A stretch of 64,000 bases of DNA, taken from Omphiscola glabra. Taxonomy: Eukaryota > Mollusca > Gastropoda > Lymnaeidae. Positions 50,217 to 59,526 of the stretch are shown piece after piece. The notes below the pieces were generated by a model. It did no database searches, had not been told where the DNA came from, and saw only the letters and a program-made list of their open reading frames with translations. The stretch is taken from contig OZ024799.1 in NCBI GenBank assembly GCA_964017045.1, positions 35,531,736 to 35,595,735 of the forward strand, given 5' to 3'. The translations under genes and the position numbers were made by a program. The first letter of the stretch is position 1. Each line of letters starts with the position of its first letter.

Positions 50217-50310
50217 TTGTCCTGTTCGCTGAAGAAGGCTTTAAGCCGAAACGTTCACATCTTATTGTCCTGTCTTTGGACTCAAGCTTCAACATACCTT
50301 GTTTTACAGT
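50217..50310 (+). repeat. Dispersed repeat end with the most complete hammerhead-like core
   Basis: CTGAAGA at 50229-50235, hairpin AGGCTTTAAGCC, and GAAAC at 50248-50252 match the hammerhead core CUGANGA-stem II-GAAAC. Convincing stems I and III were not found by eye. Followed by GTCCTGTCTTTGG. Confidence 0.6.
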
Positions 50311-50879
50311 TTCATTCACAACGCTTGAATGCAATCCTTCAGTTATTATAACGTAAAACATATCAGTGTACCTAATCTAAGTCGAAAGGATCTATTCTAA
50401 TTGCAGCCACTGCAAGTCATCTTGAGGAACCATTGACATATCACCACACACACACTCACAAATATTGCGAATTCTTTTTCTTTCAAGTCTCAAATAATCA
50501 AGTTTGAGCGATTTCGAAGCATTCCGTCCATTGAAGAGTTGATATTTCAGGACGTTTCGCAAACTTCTTCTTCTCATTTTAATTTAATTTATAAAGATAT
50601 TTTTTTTCTATAGATTAAGATGCTTGGGTGTTCTCTACTGGGTCAGGCTGGCTTGACCTTGCCCTTCACAGAGCATATCGGTCAGACCTGTCGACCTTCG
50701 GAAACATTCAAAGGTTTTGTCCCATTCCACGTGTTAATATTAGATGAATGATGACACCACTCCCCCCCCCCCTTTTTTAAACCTGCTTGAAATGTTCATA
50801 ACGGCTTACCCCAACGATGTTCAGTTTCTTTATTTTGACTCTCTGCTTTCGTCTCCCGTGCCACTATTTTTTTTCTGTT

Positions 50880-51620
50880 TGAGTCTCAGCTTTATTCTCT
50901 CGGGTCAGTATTTCCTCTCTCAATCTCAGCTTCATTCTCTCGGGTCAGTACTTCCTCTCTCAATCTCAGCTTTATTCTCTCGGGTCAGTATTTCCTCTCT
51001 CAATCTCAGCTTTATTCTCTCGGGTCAGTATTTCCTCTCTCAATCTCAGCTTTATTCTCTCAGGTCAATATTTCCTCTCTCAATCTCAGCTTTATTCTCT
51101 CAGGTCAGTATTTCCTCTCTCAATCTCAGCTTTATTCTCTCGGGTCAATATTTCCTCTCTCAATCTCAGCTTTATTCTCTCAGGTCAGTATTTCCTCTCT
51201 CAATCTCAGCTTTATTCTCTCGGGTCAATATTTCCTCTCTCAATCTCAGCTTTATTCTCTCGGGTCAATATTTCCTCTCTCAATTTCAGCTTTATTCTCT
51301 CGGGTCAATATTTCCTCTCTCAATCTCAGCTTTATTCTCTCGGGTCAATATTTCCTCTCTCAATCTCAGCTTTATTCTCTCAGGTCAATATTTCCTCTCT
51401 CAATCTCAGCTTTATTCTCTCGGGTCAATATTTCCTCTCTCAATCTCAGCTTTATTCTCTCGGGTCAATATTTCCTCTCTCAATCTCAGCTTTATTCTCT
51501 CGGGTCAATATTTCCTCTCTCAATCTCAGCTTTATTCTCTCGGGTCAATATTTCCTCTCTCAATCTCAGCTTTATTCTCTCGGGTCAATATTTCCTCTCT
51601 CAATCTCAGCTTTATTCCCA
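50880..51620. repeat. 40-bp minisatellite, about 18 copies, pyrimidine-rich
   Basis: Unit contains TTTCCTCTCTCAATCTCAGC and TTTATTCTCTCGGGTCAATA. On the sense strand each unit carries a strong polypyrimidine-CAG; some units have CTCAG|GTCAGT. The 304-residue open frame is the repeat translation. Confidence 0.94.
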
Positions 51621-51859
51621 CGGGACAAAATTTCTTAAAAGTAATACCCTTCATTTAGTTTATTTTTCAAATGGAGTGGTGGGTTACTTATCTATTTTGT
51701 AAATATTCTATTTTATTCACAAAATGATACAGGCGGCCAGCGCATGGTCATAGGCCAGGTTCTCAACATTGAACAATGCATTGACCTCATTTGCGTACAT
51801 ACAATTTCGAGTTGAGATTACAACGTAAACTTGTGCTTCACTATCTTATAAGTACCTGT

Positions 51860-52076
51860 ATAGTGTCAGATCAAATTCCTTTCAAATTTTCATTCAAAAA
51901 TTGTATGCAATTTTTTTATGATGCCTTGTCGCACCTTTCAAATTACTATTTGTTCAAATTTTCATTTTTGTCCACTAAAAAAAAAAAAAGAAACCACGCA
52001 TAAAAAGTGCGTTTATACAAAAATCTAACGCAAATTTGAAACTAATTTGAAAGGAATTTGATCGTTTGAACTCTTA
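51860..52076. mobile_element. MITE, family 2, copy 2
   Basis: Inverted ends GATCAAATTCCTTTCAAATT (left, from 51869) and its reverse complement on the right (52044-52062). Shares the central CTTTCAAATTACTATTTG with copy 1. Confidence 0.65.
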
Positions 52077-53489
52077 GGCGTCTTGACTTTCCCTACAGAG
52101 ACATGAGCCTTAATCATAACCCAAATCTTCTCTGGAAAGACAAGGCAAACCTTAAAATAAAACTAAACATTATCTTTACCCTGGCCTTAGCACAATGTTT
52201 GATCCCAACACCAAGCCCTAGCACTTAATCAAACCCTAGTCTTAGCTCTAGTCTTCACACTAACCCTAAATCAAACCCTAGTCTTAGCTCTAGTCTTCAC
52301 ACTAACCCTAACTCCAAGCCGTAGCTCTAAACCTAACCTAACCCTTAGCTCTAGTCTTAACCCTAACCCTCACTCACGTTTAAAGAGACTGACGGCGACG
52401 AGCATAAAATGTTTACCGGTCTTCTAAAACACACACACAAAGCCATCATTTAAAGTGGAGTGACAATAAACTTTACCCCCACAAAGCTCTTTTTTTAACA
52501 ATATCTCCTCTTTCTCCATCATAATGAAAATAATTATGCTAAACTCATTCCCATCATGGACCAACTTTTCATATAATTACTAGAAATAACCCTGAAATAA
52601 ATGGCGCCGGCAACGCATGAACTTCCATTAACTAAAGTTACTTGACAAAACAAGCATTCAAGTTACGCACTACGTAAGAATCCCAAGTAGGGCTAACTTC
52701 TTGGGGTTTTAATTTTGCGCACCTGTCAAACACAGCGTTACGGCCACACGTACATAACTAGATAATTATTATGTCGGATTGTCAGAGCATTGTAATGGGT
52801 TTTCAAAAATACCATATCGCCATTGCTATTTACGGCCAGCCCTCGTGATGTCGACGACGAGGCTCAGCGGAACCCTAACCGGACAACATTGTTGTCACCC
52901 GGTGATTTATGGCGTTCAGACATGCGTGGTGCCCGTCGTGGAGATGGGCCATGAATATTTCATTGGCTCGGAGATTCTCACTGGACAATTTGCAGTTGCA
53001 CGTCACTCCAGAAGTCACTGCTTCTTGTCTCCGGGCCTTTAGCTAGAATAATTTAAATATAAATTTACATATGTAATGATGTGTGGGAGGTAAGGAGAAC
53101 TAAAATAAATATGAAGAGATGTGGAAGGAAGGGGAAATAGAATACCGATGAGTGCATAAGAAGGGAAGAGAAATAGAGTTTGAGGCTGAGATAGCAAGGT
53201 TGTGGGTATTATAGTGTGTAGCTGTTATTGGTGGGGAACGATCGATGTAAATGGGGGGGGGGGTGGAGCGCCCCCTTTAATTTGAGTCTTACTGCAGCCC
53301 TCTGATGAAGTTCATATTTGAGAAAGAAAATCTACGATGCCCTGATGTAAGATGATATGATCGTCTCTTTCTGTCTTTCCTAACATATAATCTTGCAATA
53401 ATAATTAAATAAAGCCTCGAAATGATAGAACAACAAAATGCAAGACTACAGGATAGAACAGGATAACTTAGGCCACGTCCTGTGATATT
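52077..53489. other. Intronic sequence with telomere-like repeats and a GC-richer block
   Basis: Degenerate CCCTAA-type repeats at 52215-52378. A less AT-rich segment at 52590-53040 is not repetitive within the window and not recognised as coding. Confidence 0.4.
52215..52378. repeat. Degenerate interstitial telomere-like repeat
   Basis: ACTAACCCTAA, AACCCTAGTCTTAGCTC and TTAACCCTAACCCTCACTC occur in an irregular series; the canonical metazoan hexamer is CCCTAA. Confidence 0.6.
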
Positions 53490-53725
53490 ACCTATAAGTT
53501 ACAGCAGATGATGTGACCATCTTCACACTTAGCCACGAGTTACAGAAGATGATGTGACCATCTTCACACTTAGTCACGAGTTACTGCACAACAGATGCTT
53601 GGACCACCTTTACATTCAGCTCAACTTACAACAGATAATGCGACCACTTCCACACGTAGGTCACAAACAACAGCAGTTGATTCTCGACCACATTCACACG
53701 TAGCCACAAGTTATAGCAAATGCTC
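53490..53725. repeat. About 45-bp imperfect repeat, about 5 copies
   Basis: Repeats of GATGATGTGACCATCTTCAC and ACTTAGCCACGAGTTAC, decaying rightward. Confidence 0.85.
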
Positions 53726-54827
53726 ACATCCTCATAAAAACGAGTTAAAACAATCAATATTCATCCAAATAGCTCAGTACCTTTCACCTACTCCTCACTG
53801 CCCACCCGACCTCACACCCCCTCCATCATGCCCCTCGCATGCAAAAAAGCTATCAATGATGCGCTGCATAAGCAGCTTTTCTACAGAAGACAAACAACTT
53901 TTTTTAACGCCTCTAGTTTCCCGCCACATGTTAAGTTATGTGTCGCCCAACCAATTGAATTATTAATGCTTTTATTGATATCCTACCACCCATCGATTTA
54001 TTAACTTAGTTTACTTTGTGGGCGATCAAAAAATAGTCAAAGTCTTTTAGCTTCAAAGAGGGGTGAATAGGAAATCAATTTACCAAACTATTTACCAAAC
54101 TTTTTACCAATCTATTTACCAAAACTGGTGAAATCAGTATAAAGATAAAGGGCATTTGTACATGTGTTTAAATAAGTTATTTCAAAATTTTACCTTATTT
54201 TGGACTTGGTTCCAATGATTGTATTATCATTTATAGCATTATCTCAAACATGTAAGAAACGATTCAAGACAATCTGCTGAAATGACTGTCTTGAAATAGA
54301 GGTGCTAAAATGTCCCTTTAAAATTAATAAATATATGTTACACCATTTAAAGAAAAGTACATTTCAAGGTCGTTGACAAACAGTGGGTACAGTTACGAAA
54401 GTATACCCGTACCTCAGGGGAAAATGTGTCTACGCCCAATTGTTTTACACTTGTAAAATTTAATCTTAAAAAGCGAGTTATATTTTTTTTCATCCCTGTT
54501 TCACGGCGTGAAAAAAGATGGCTTAAAGATGAACTTTCAAAAGATGAGAATTTTGTTTTGTTTCCGATTGCGAAAACTGAACTTCATGGACACATAGGTG
54601 TGGTTTTATGAGATTAAAAATATTTCTCAAGGCTGTTACAGATGTGAAAATTGGTTAAGAGATTCATCTTTAGAAAGAAGAATTCTATGTTTTCCGACTA
54701 TCCCATACTACAGTATAGAATCAAGTCAAAAGTTTGATTAAATTGTTAATGAGGTACCAATACACCAAATTAAGTTAATCTAAAAGATATTAAATTTTTT
54801 TTAATTTTTAATTCAATGACATCTTGT
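53726..54827. other. Intronic AT-rich sequence, nothing gene-like
   Basis: A short CTATTTACCAAA repeat lies at 54080-54124. Confidence 0.35.
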
Positions 54828-55472
54828 GTGTGCGCGTGGTTGTGTGTGTGTGTTTGTGAATGTATGTGTGTTTGTGTGTCTGTGTGTTAGTGGGTTTGTG
54901 TGGTTGTGTGTGGGTGAGGGTGTTTGGGTGTGTTTGGGTGTGTGTATGTGTGTGTGGGTGTGTGTGTTTGTGTGTGGGTGGGTGGGTTTGTGCGCATTGT
55001 TGTGTGTGTGTGTTTGTGGGTGGTGTGGGTTTGTGTGTGTGTGGGTGTGTGTGTTTGTGTGTGGGTGGGTGGGTTTGTGCGCATTGTTGTGTGTGTGTAT
55101 GTTTGTGGGTGGTGTGGGTGTGTGTGTGTGTGTGGGTGTGTGTGTTTGTGTGTGGGTGGGTGGGTTTGTGCGCATTGTTGTGTGTGTGTGTTTGTGGGTG
55201 GTGTGGGGTTTGTGTGGGTGTGTGTGTTTGTGTGTGGGTGGGTGGGTTTGTGCGCATTGTTGTGTGTTTGTGGGTGGTGTAAGGTTTGTGTGTGTGTGTG
55301 GGTGTGTGTGTTTGTGGGTGGTGTGGGGTTTGTGTGTGTGTGTGGGTGTGTGTGTTTGTTGGTGGTGTGGGGTTTGTGTGTGTGTGTGTGTTTGTGTGTG
55401 GGTGGGTGGGTTTGTGCGCATTGTTGTGTGTGTGTGTTTGTGGGTGGTGTGGGGTGTGTGTGTGTGTGTGGG
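54828..55472. repeat. GT-rich array with higher-order units
   Basis: TG runs are organised in blocks of about 80-160 bp containing GGGTGGGTGGGTTTGTGCGC and ATTGTTGTGTG, repeated about five times. Six-frame proteins here are artefacts. Confidence 0.93.
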
Positions 55473-55515
55473 GCTCAAATGTCCTAAATTAATGAGCAGA
55501 TAATTCTTTCTTTAA

Positions 55516-55546
55516 ACTAAATTATGTTACAAGCCTAAGCATCAAT
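55516..55546. repeat. Target-site duplication of a LINE, left copy
   Basis: 31 bp matching 56510-56540 with one mismatch (G/T); contains TAAATTATGTTACAAGCC. Confidence 0.93.
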
Positions 55547-56509
55547 CTTTTTTCGCCTTTTAGTCCTCGAGGAACAGCAGCCGATCTTCATCGACGTCTG
55601 TGATTAGGACATATGCCGCCTACAAGAGCCCTCCAGGCATCACGATCCTGAGCCAATCTCTCCAGCCTCCCCCAAGTGTGGCCAAGTTTCTTGGTATCCG
55701 CCTCCACTTCACGGCGCCAAGTGTTCTTAGGCCTGCCTCTTTTCCGTTTTCCTTGAGGGTTCCAGTTCAAGGCTTGTCTAATTATGCTGGAGGCAGGTTT
55801 CCTGAGCGTGTGGCCAATCCATCTCCATCTTCTCTGGAGGATCTCTTGTTCTACTGGTTCTTGCTTTGTCCGCTGCCACAGTTTCTGGTTGCTGATTCTG
55901 TCGGGCCAATGAATCCCGAGAATCCTTCTTAAGCAGTTACTGATGAAGGACTGGATTCTCTTCATATTCCCAGCAATGATTCTCCATGTTTCTGCACCAT
56001 ACAGTAGAACAGGTTTCACCATTGTGTTGAAGGTTCTGATCTTCAGTTTGGTATTTAGGTGTTTGGAGGCCCAGACATTTTTTTTTTATTGGAAGGCTGC
56101 CCGTGCCTTTCCTACCCTTATTTTGATGTCAGCATCTGTCCCACCTTGCTTGTCCACGATGCTGCCAAGGTAGACAAAGCTCTCTACCTCTTCGAGCGCT
56201 TCCTCTTTGAGCCTGATGGGTGCTGTATTGGTAGCGGCATTGACCTTGAGGACCTTGCTCTTCCCCTTGTGAATATTAAGACCAATACGTGCAGAAGTGT
56301 CTGCAATATTTCTGGTCTTCTCCTGCATCTGTTGTTGGGTATGGGAGAGAAGGGCAAGATCGTCAGCAAAATCGAGGTCATCAAGCTGGTCCCACAAGGT
56401 CCATTGAATACCATTCCGCTTCTGCTGTGTGGAAGTTTTCATCACCCAGTCAATGGCCACTAGGAACAGGAAAGGCGAAAGCAAACATCCCTGCCTCACA
56501 CCGGTCTTC
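55547..56509 (-). pseudogene. 5'-truncated RTE-like non-LTR retrotransposon, frameshifted
   Basis: Minus strand. From the right the first frame reads TGVRQGCLLSPF, then the catalytic FADDLALLSH, then YLGSIVDKQGGTDADI. A second frame continues with [33 protein letters not shown] and [14 protein letters not shown] to the end. At least one frameshift separates them near 56085. These are reverse-transcriptase motifs from the B/C palm region to the C-terminus; the endonuclease and N-terminal parts are absent. The 3' tail is short and A/G-rich. Flanked by a 31-bp direct duplication, so it is an intact 5'-truncated insertion. Assignment to RTE is from motif wording. Confidence 0.92.
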
Positions 56510-56540
56510 ACTAAATTATGTTACAAGCCTAATCATCAAT
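56510..56540. repeat. Target-site duplication of a LINE, right copy
   Basis: 31 bp, 30 identical to 55516-55546. Confidence 0.93.
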
Positions 56541-56901
56541 ACATAAATAATTATTTTTTTTTATTTTTAAAATAAGTAAAGTCTGATTAATAAATATCAC
56601 CTTAACATACATTTAATGGGTGTGGATTATTACTTTATTTGCGTTTTAACATTTTATTTTTAGGATACAAAACATCGAAACCCGATTATGTTATACACGT
56701 AAACATTTGATGCTGAGTCTCCGGGTATCAGGGAGAAAGCTTCCAAAATATATTCTATTATTATCACGACGATAACATCGGGCCAAATCTTCTAGTTAAA
56801 TATATAATGTGCTGTTGTAATTCTACCGACAAAACAGAAACTGTGACGAAATGGCAGTCGCTATTTTCCCATCAAACAAGAATTAGTGTAACTTAGTCTG
56901 G
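56541..56901. other. Intronic AT-rich sequence, nothing recognised
   Basis: No repeat unit or exon seen. Confidence 0.35.
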
Positions 56902-57145
56902 TGCACTGGATTCGGGAGCTCAGTAAGGCGACAACTGTTCCACTCCTAACATTTTGAGTGCCCACGATCAATTCATTAATCATTCTGGCTCCTGGTTTGA
57001 TTTCATAGTTTGCCTTTTCTTAGATGAGTTGCCGTCCAAGGCTAACGAGTCCCATCCACCCGGGGTGCTTGGGATGAGTTTGCTTGTCTCGGCTTTTGGG
57101 CGGATTGAACTCAAAACCACTTTTCAAGGGGACGAGAAAACATGA
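56902..57145 (+). mobile_element. tRNA-derived SINE-like element, copy 2
   Basis: GGGAGCTCAGTAAGGCG resembles an A box and TCCTGGTTTGATTTC a B box, about 75 bp apart. The body GATGAGTTGCCGTCCAAGG ... CCCATCCACCCGGGGTGC is shared with 29269-29312. Confidence 0.65.
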
Positions 57146-57285
57146 GAGTAGAATAGATCTCCGGTCATTATGTCGTATGTACAGACTTGACCTAGGACCA
57201 GGAAGAGGATAGCTTAAAGAAGTACGGGGGACCTCTTCGACTCAACACTTTGTAAAGCAGAGCTGCCGTAAAATATACTTTAAAA

Positions 57286-57466
57286 CAGACGTTCACAATT
57301 CAAAATGTAAGGCGGGCCGTAATACATCATGACAATCATTTGCGGGCTGAAAAACATAGGACAATGCGGAAAGCTATTAAGAAAATAATAATAAAAAAGA
57401 ATATTTCGCTAGTTGTTGCTGGCGGGCCGCATGCGACCCCCCTGGGCAGTATGTTGTGCAGGCCTA
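57286..57466. mobile_element. hAT-type MITE, 181 bp
   Basis: Left end CAGACGTTCACAA and right end (reverse complement) TAGGCCTGCACAA align. Flanks CTTTAAAA and CTTGAAAA match 7 of 8. Interior GCGGGCCGCATGCGACCCC is typical of hAT MITEs. Confidence 0.75.
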
Positions 57467-57733
57467 CTTGAAAAAAATAAATAAAACAAAACTTTAATTT
57501 CAGTCACCAACATACAAATATGCAACAACAACAAAATTTCCCCTTACCGAATAAATCCGTAAAAGAACATCGGTAAAAGCTAAAATGACAGCAGCAAAAC
57601 AAAACAAAAAGGGTGGGGGGGGGGGGGTTGAATCAGTTACCCGATGTATTAATGAAAACGCTTTTTTTAATGATTTTCCCCTTCTTGTGACGATCTCGTC
57701 ATTTTTTAATGAATGCATTTGTTCTTATTCCAG

Positions 57734-57802
57734 AGATTGAAGGAGGCAGCACAACAAGCGATCAAAAACTACGGACCTTATAAAGAGCCGATAGACTTTA
57801 AG
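57734..57802 (+). CDS. CACNA2D: Alpha-2/delta exon C (VWA_N helix end)
   Basis: Exactly 23 codons, phase 0 at both ends, between a TTATTCCAG acceptor and an AAG|GTGAAT donor. It encodes RLKEAAQQA and ends with EPIDFK; the RLxEAAxxA pattern is close to the alpha-2/delta-3 class. The last 10 bases of the exon plus the donor are the start of a 63-bp tandem repeat that runs into the intron. Splicing at a later copy of the donor would insert codons V-N-N followed by TGA, so only the first donor preserves the reading frame. Confidence 0.88.
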
Positions 57803-58300
57803 GTGAATAATTGAATAATTGGCATCGATGTCATTTTTGTGTCTGTGAGTGATGTAGACTTTAAGGTGAATAATTGAATAATTGGCATCAATGTCATTTT
57901 TGTGTCTGTGAGCGATGTAGACTTTAAGGTGAATGATTGAATAATTGGCATCAATGCCATTTTTTTTTTTTGCGTGTGTGTGATGTAGACTTTAAGGTGG
58001 TTAACTGAATTATTGGCACCAATGTCATTTCATTCTTGTGATTACTTGACTTACATGTATAGCTCTTGTGTCCATGCTATTTTAGCATGCTCACATCACG
58101 TGAGCTGTAAGAGACTTAAAAGGTAAATAATTAAATTATTATCATGCATGTCCTTCATTCTTGTGAATTATACAGACTTTAAGGTATATAATTGAATTTA
58201 ATTGCTGACATGAATCTCATTTCATAATTGTGAGTTGTGGACAGACACTTCAAAAAACAAAAACTATGGGTTTTAATTGCTTTAAAGGTAAACTATTGAG
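57793..58300 (+). repeat. 63-bp tandem array that includes the exon C end and its 5' splice site
   Basis: The unit starts with the final exon C bases AGACTTTAAG and the donor GTGAAT. Near-identical GT positions lie at 57803 (genuine), 57866 and 57929, exactly 63 bp apart, and a fourth lies at 57997. More diverged copies with AAG|GT or similar occur at 58123, 58183 and 58288. Divergence and spacing irregularity grow with distance from the exon. Each early copy carries in-frame stops just after the donor. Confidence 0.9.
58058..58110. repeat. Single hairpin related to the 32-bp array unit
   Basis: TCCATGCTATTTTAGCATGC differs by one base from the core of the array at 46787-47236. Outer AGCTC/GAGCT extends the palindrome. 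Confidence 0.75.
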
Positions 58301-58570
58301 TTGGAGAACTATTTCTTGCTATTTGGCTCTTCAAAACACCTAACTCTACTTTGAAACCAGCCATTGCAGGCGTTAACGTTAAGATGACTAATTCCATGAT
58401 TTGCGCAACTGGACAACATTTTTATGGATCTGGTGGTTAAAATAACTGCAGTTTTATAATACTCATGTATTTCTTTCTAAGGTTTGTGCAGTGCTAACAA
58501 TGATTTGCCTAAAATATTTGATTAATAAAAATTTCTGTAAGTCTCACATTTCAAAGTTGTTTGTTTATAC

Positions 58571-59092
58571 CAGTGATTCCCAAAGTGGTCTATATCGACC
58601 CCCAAGGGTCGACGACAACTTGCAAGGGGTCTATGTCAGTGAAAATAAAAATTGGGGGTCCATGAAATGAAAATGGGGGTCAACGATAGGTGATCTGATG
58701 TAAGCAGGTCCTGACTTCTATTTTGGCATTCCATGAATGGAATAATCCCCATACACAGAAAGTACCAATTTACTTATATAATATTACCTTATAATATAAA
58801 GACATACATCTTCCTACATAAATTATAAAAGTATGAAGTAAACATTGTAAAAAACATAAATGTTCATGAAACGTGATGAAGAATCATATTAAAATTTAAG
58901 TTCTTAGGTATATTTTCTGATATATGAATATAAATTTTAATCTTTCAAAGTGAGTAGCACTATACCGGCTGTCAAAATTACATATGAAGTTAATGAATTT
59001 GCAAAAAATCATTATCAGGTAAGCAGGGGGTCTACCCAAAACCGAAATACATGGCAAGTGGTCTACGGGCCAAAAAGGTTTGGGGACATAAA
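58571..59092. mobile_element. Probable hAT-type element, about 520 bp, decayed
   Basis: Left end CAGTGATTCCCAAAGTGG; right end GGTTTGGGGAC reads GTCCCCAAACC on the other strand. Inner GGTCTATATCGACC and GTGGTCTACGGGCC also correspond in inverted orientation. No target duplication recovered. Lies 232 bp before exon D. Confidence 0.5.
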
Positions 59093-59324
59093 TTTTAGAA
59101 TTGGTTTAGAAGAATTGACATGTATTTCGTAAATTTTAAAATAATGAAAAGTGAAAGTCAAATTCTTGTCGATAAAATCACTAGTTTTTTATACATTGAA
59201 AAGAATTATCATATCAATAAGCTGTATAGTCCCTTTGTGCCGTACATTGCAAACACCTTCTTTAAATATTGCCCGATCATTTTGTGAAATAAACACTATT
59301 TAAATAAGCCATATCTATGTCTAG

Positions 59325-59526
59325 GAAGTCGACTACTTTAATGCCAAGAAACTGGTGACCGATAAGGACATCGCGGACATGGACGAGCAGCTGAAGGAGG
59401 ACATAAAGAAAACCATCACCTACCTGCCCACGGAGCCGACCTGGGACTTCAAGGAAGACGACAAGAAGCCGTTGCTGAACAGTAACACCAGCTCCATTCA
59501 CGTGCCGACCAACATATACGATAAAT
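59325..59526 (+). CDS. CACNA2D: Alpha-2/delta exon D (YFNA to NIYDK segment)
   Basis: 202 bases, entering in phase 0 after a TATGTCTAG acceptor and leaving in phase 1 at AAAT|GTAAGT. It begins EVDYFNAKKL and ends SSIHVPTNIYDK. The family equivalents are Y(Y/F)NA early in this segment and (H/Q)(I/V)PT(D/N)(I/M)Y at its end, which directly precedes the region leading into the VWA domain. This is the strongest family match in the window. Reading through the donor meets a TAG within 11 codons, so retention would truncate the protein. The donor hexamer is repeated downstream every 24 bp. Confidence 0.92.

Larger units (their letters stand above)
14641..59526 (+). other. CACNA2D: Partial gene span: calcium channel alpha-2/delta subunit (four exons visible)
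   Basis: Four exons on the + strand join in phase into about 155 residues matching the extracellular N-terminal part of alpha-2/delta proteins. These are auxiliary subunits that raise the surface density of high-voltage-activated calcium channels and act at synapses. Family knowledge: a signal peptide comes first, then this VWA_N region, the VWA domain and Cache domains. Only VWA_N is here. The joined order of landmarks (LTLAKT near the start, a charged helix ending MERLL, then YFNA, then HVPTNIYDK) follows the family order, and the LTLAKT-to-RLL distance is within one residue of the vertebrate alpha-2/delta-1 spacing as I recall it. Introns are 31,876, 11,021 and 1,522 bp with phases 0, 0 and 0; the entering intron is phase 2 and the leaving intron phase 1. 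Features resemble both the alpha-2/delta-1/2 and -3 classes, so the paralogue is unresolved. Confidence 0.88.

Noticed and set aside
50744..51658. 304-residue LSFILSGQYFLSQSQL protein, the longest open frame
   Set aside because: It follows the 40-bp array exactly; similar open frames in shifted phases; no domain.
54808..55503. Threonine/histidine-rich and cysteine/valine-rich proteins
   Set aside because: Translations of GT/CA-rich microsatellite.
55588..56022. Host gene for the 144-residue minus-strand protein ending in NHRRR
   Set aside because: It is the C-terminal part of a reverse transcriptase ORF within a 5'-truncated LINE bounded by target duplications.
57803..59324. Additional small exons formed by the repeated donor copies
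   Set aside because: Copies include donor sequence but no acceptor in front; each reads into a stop within three codons.
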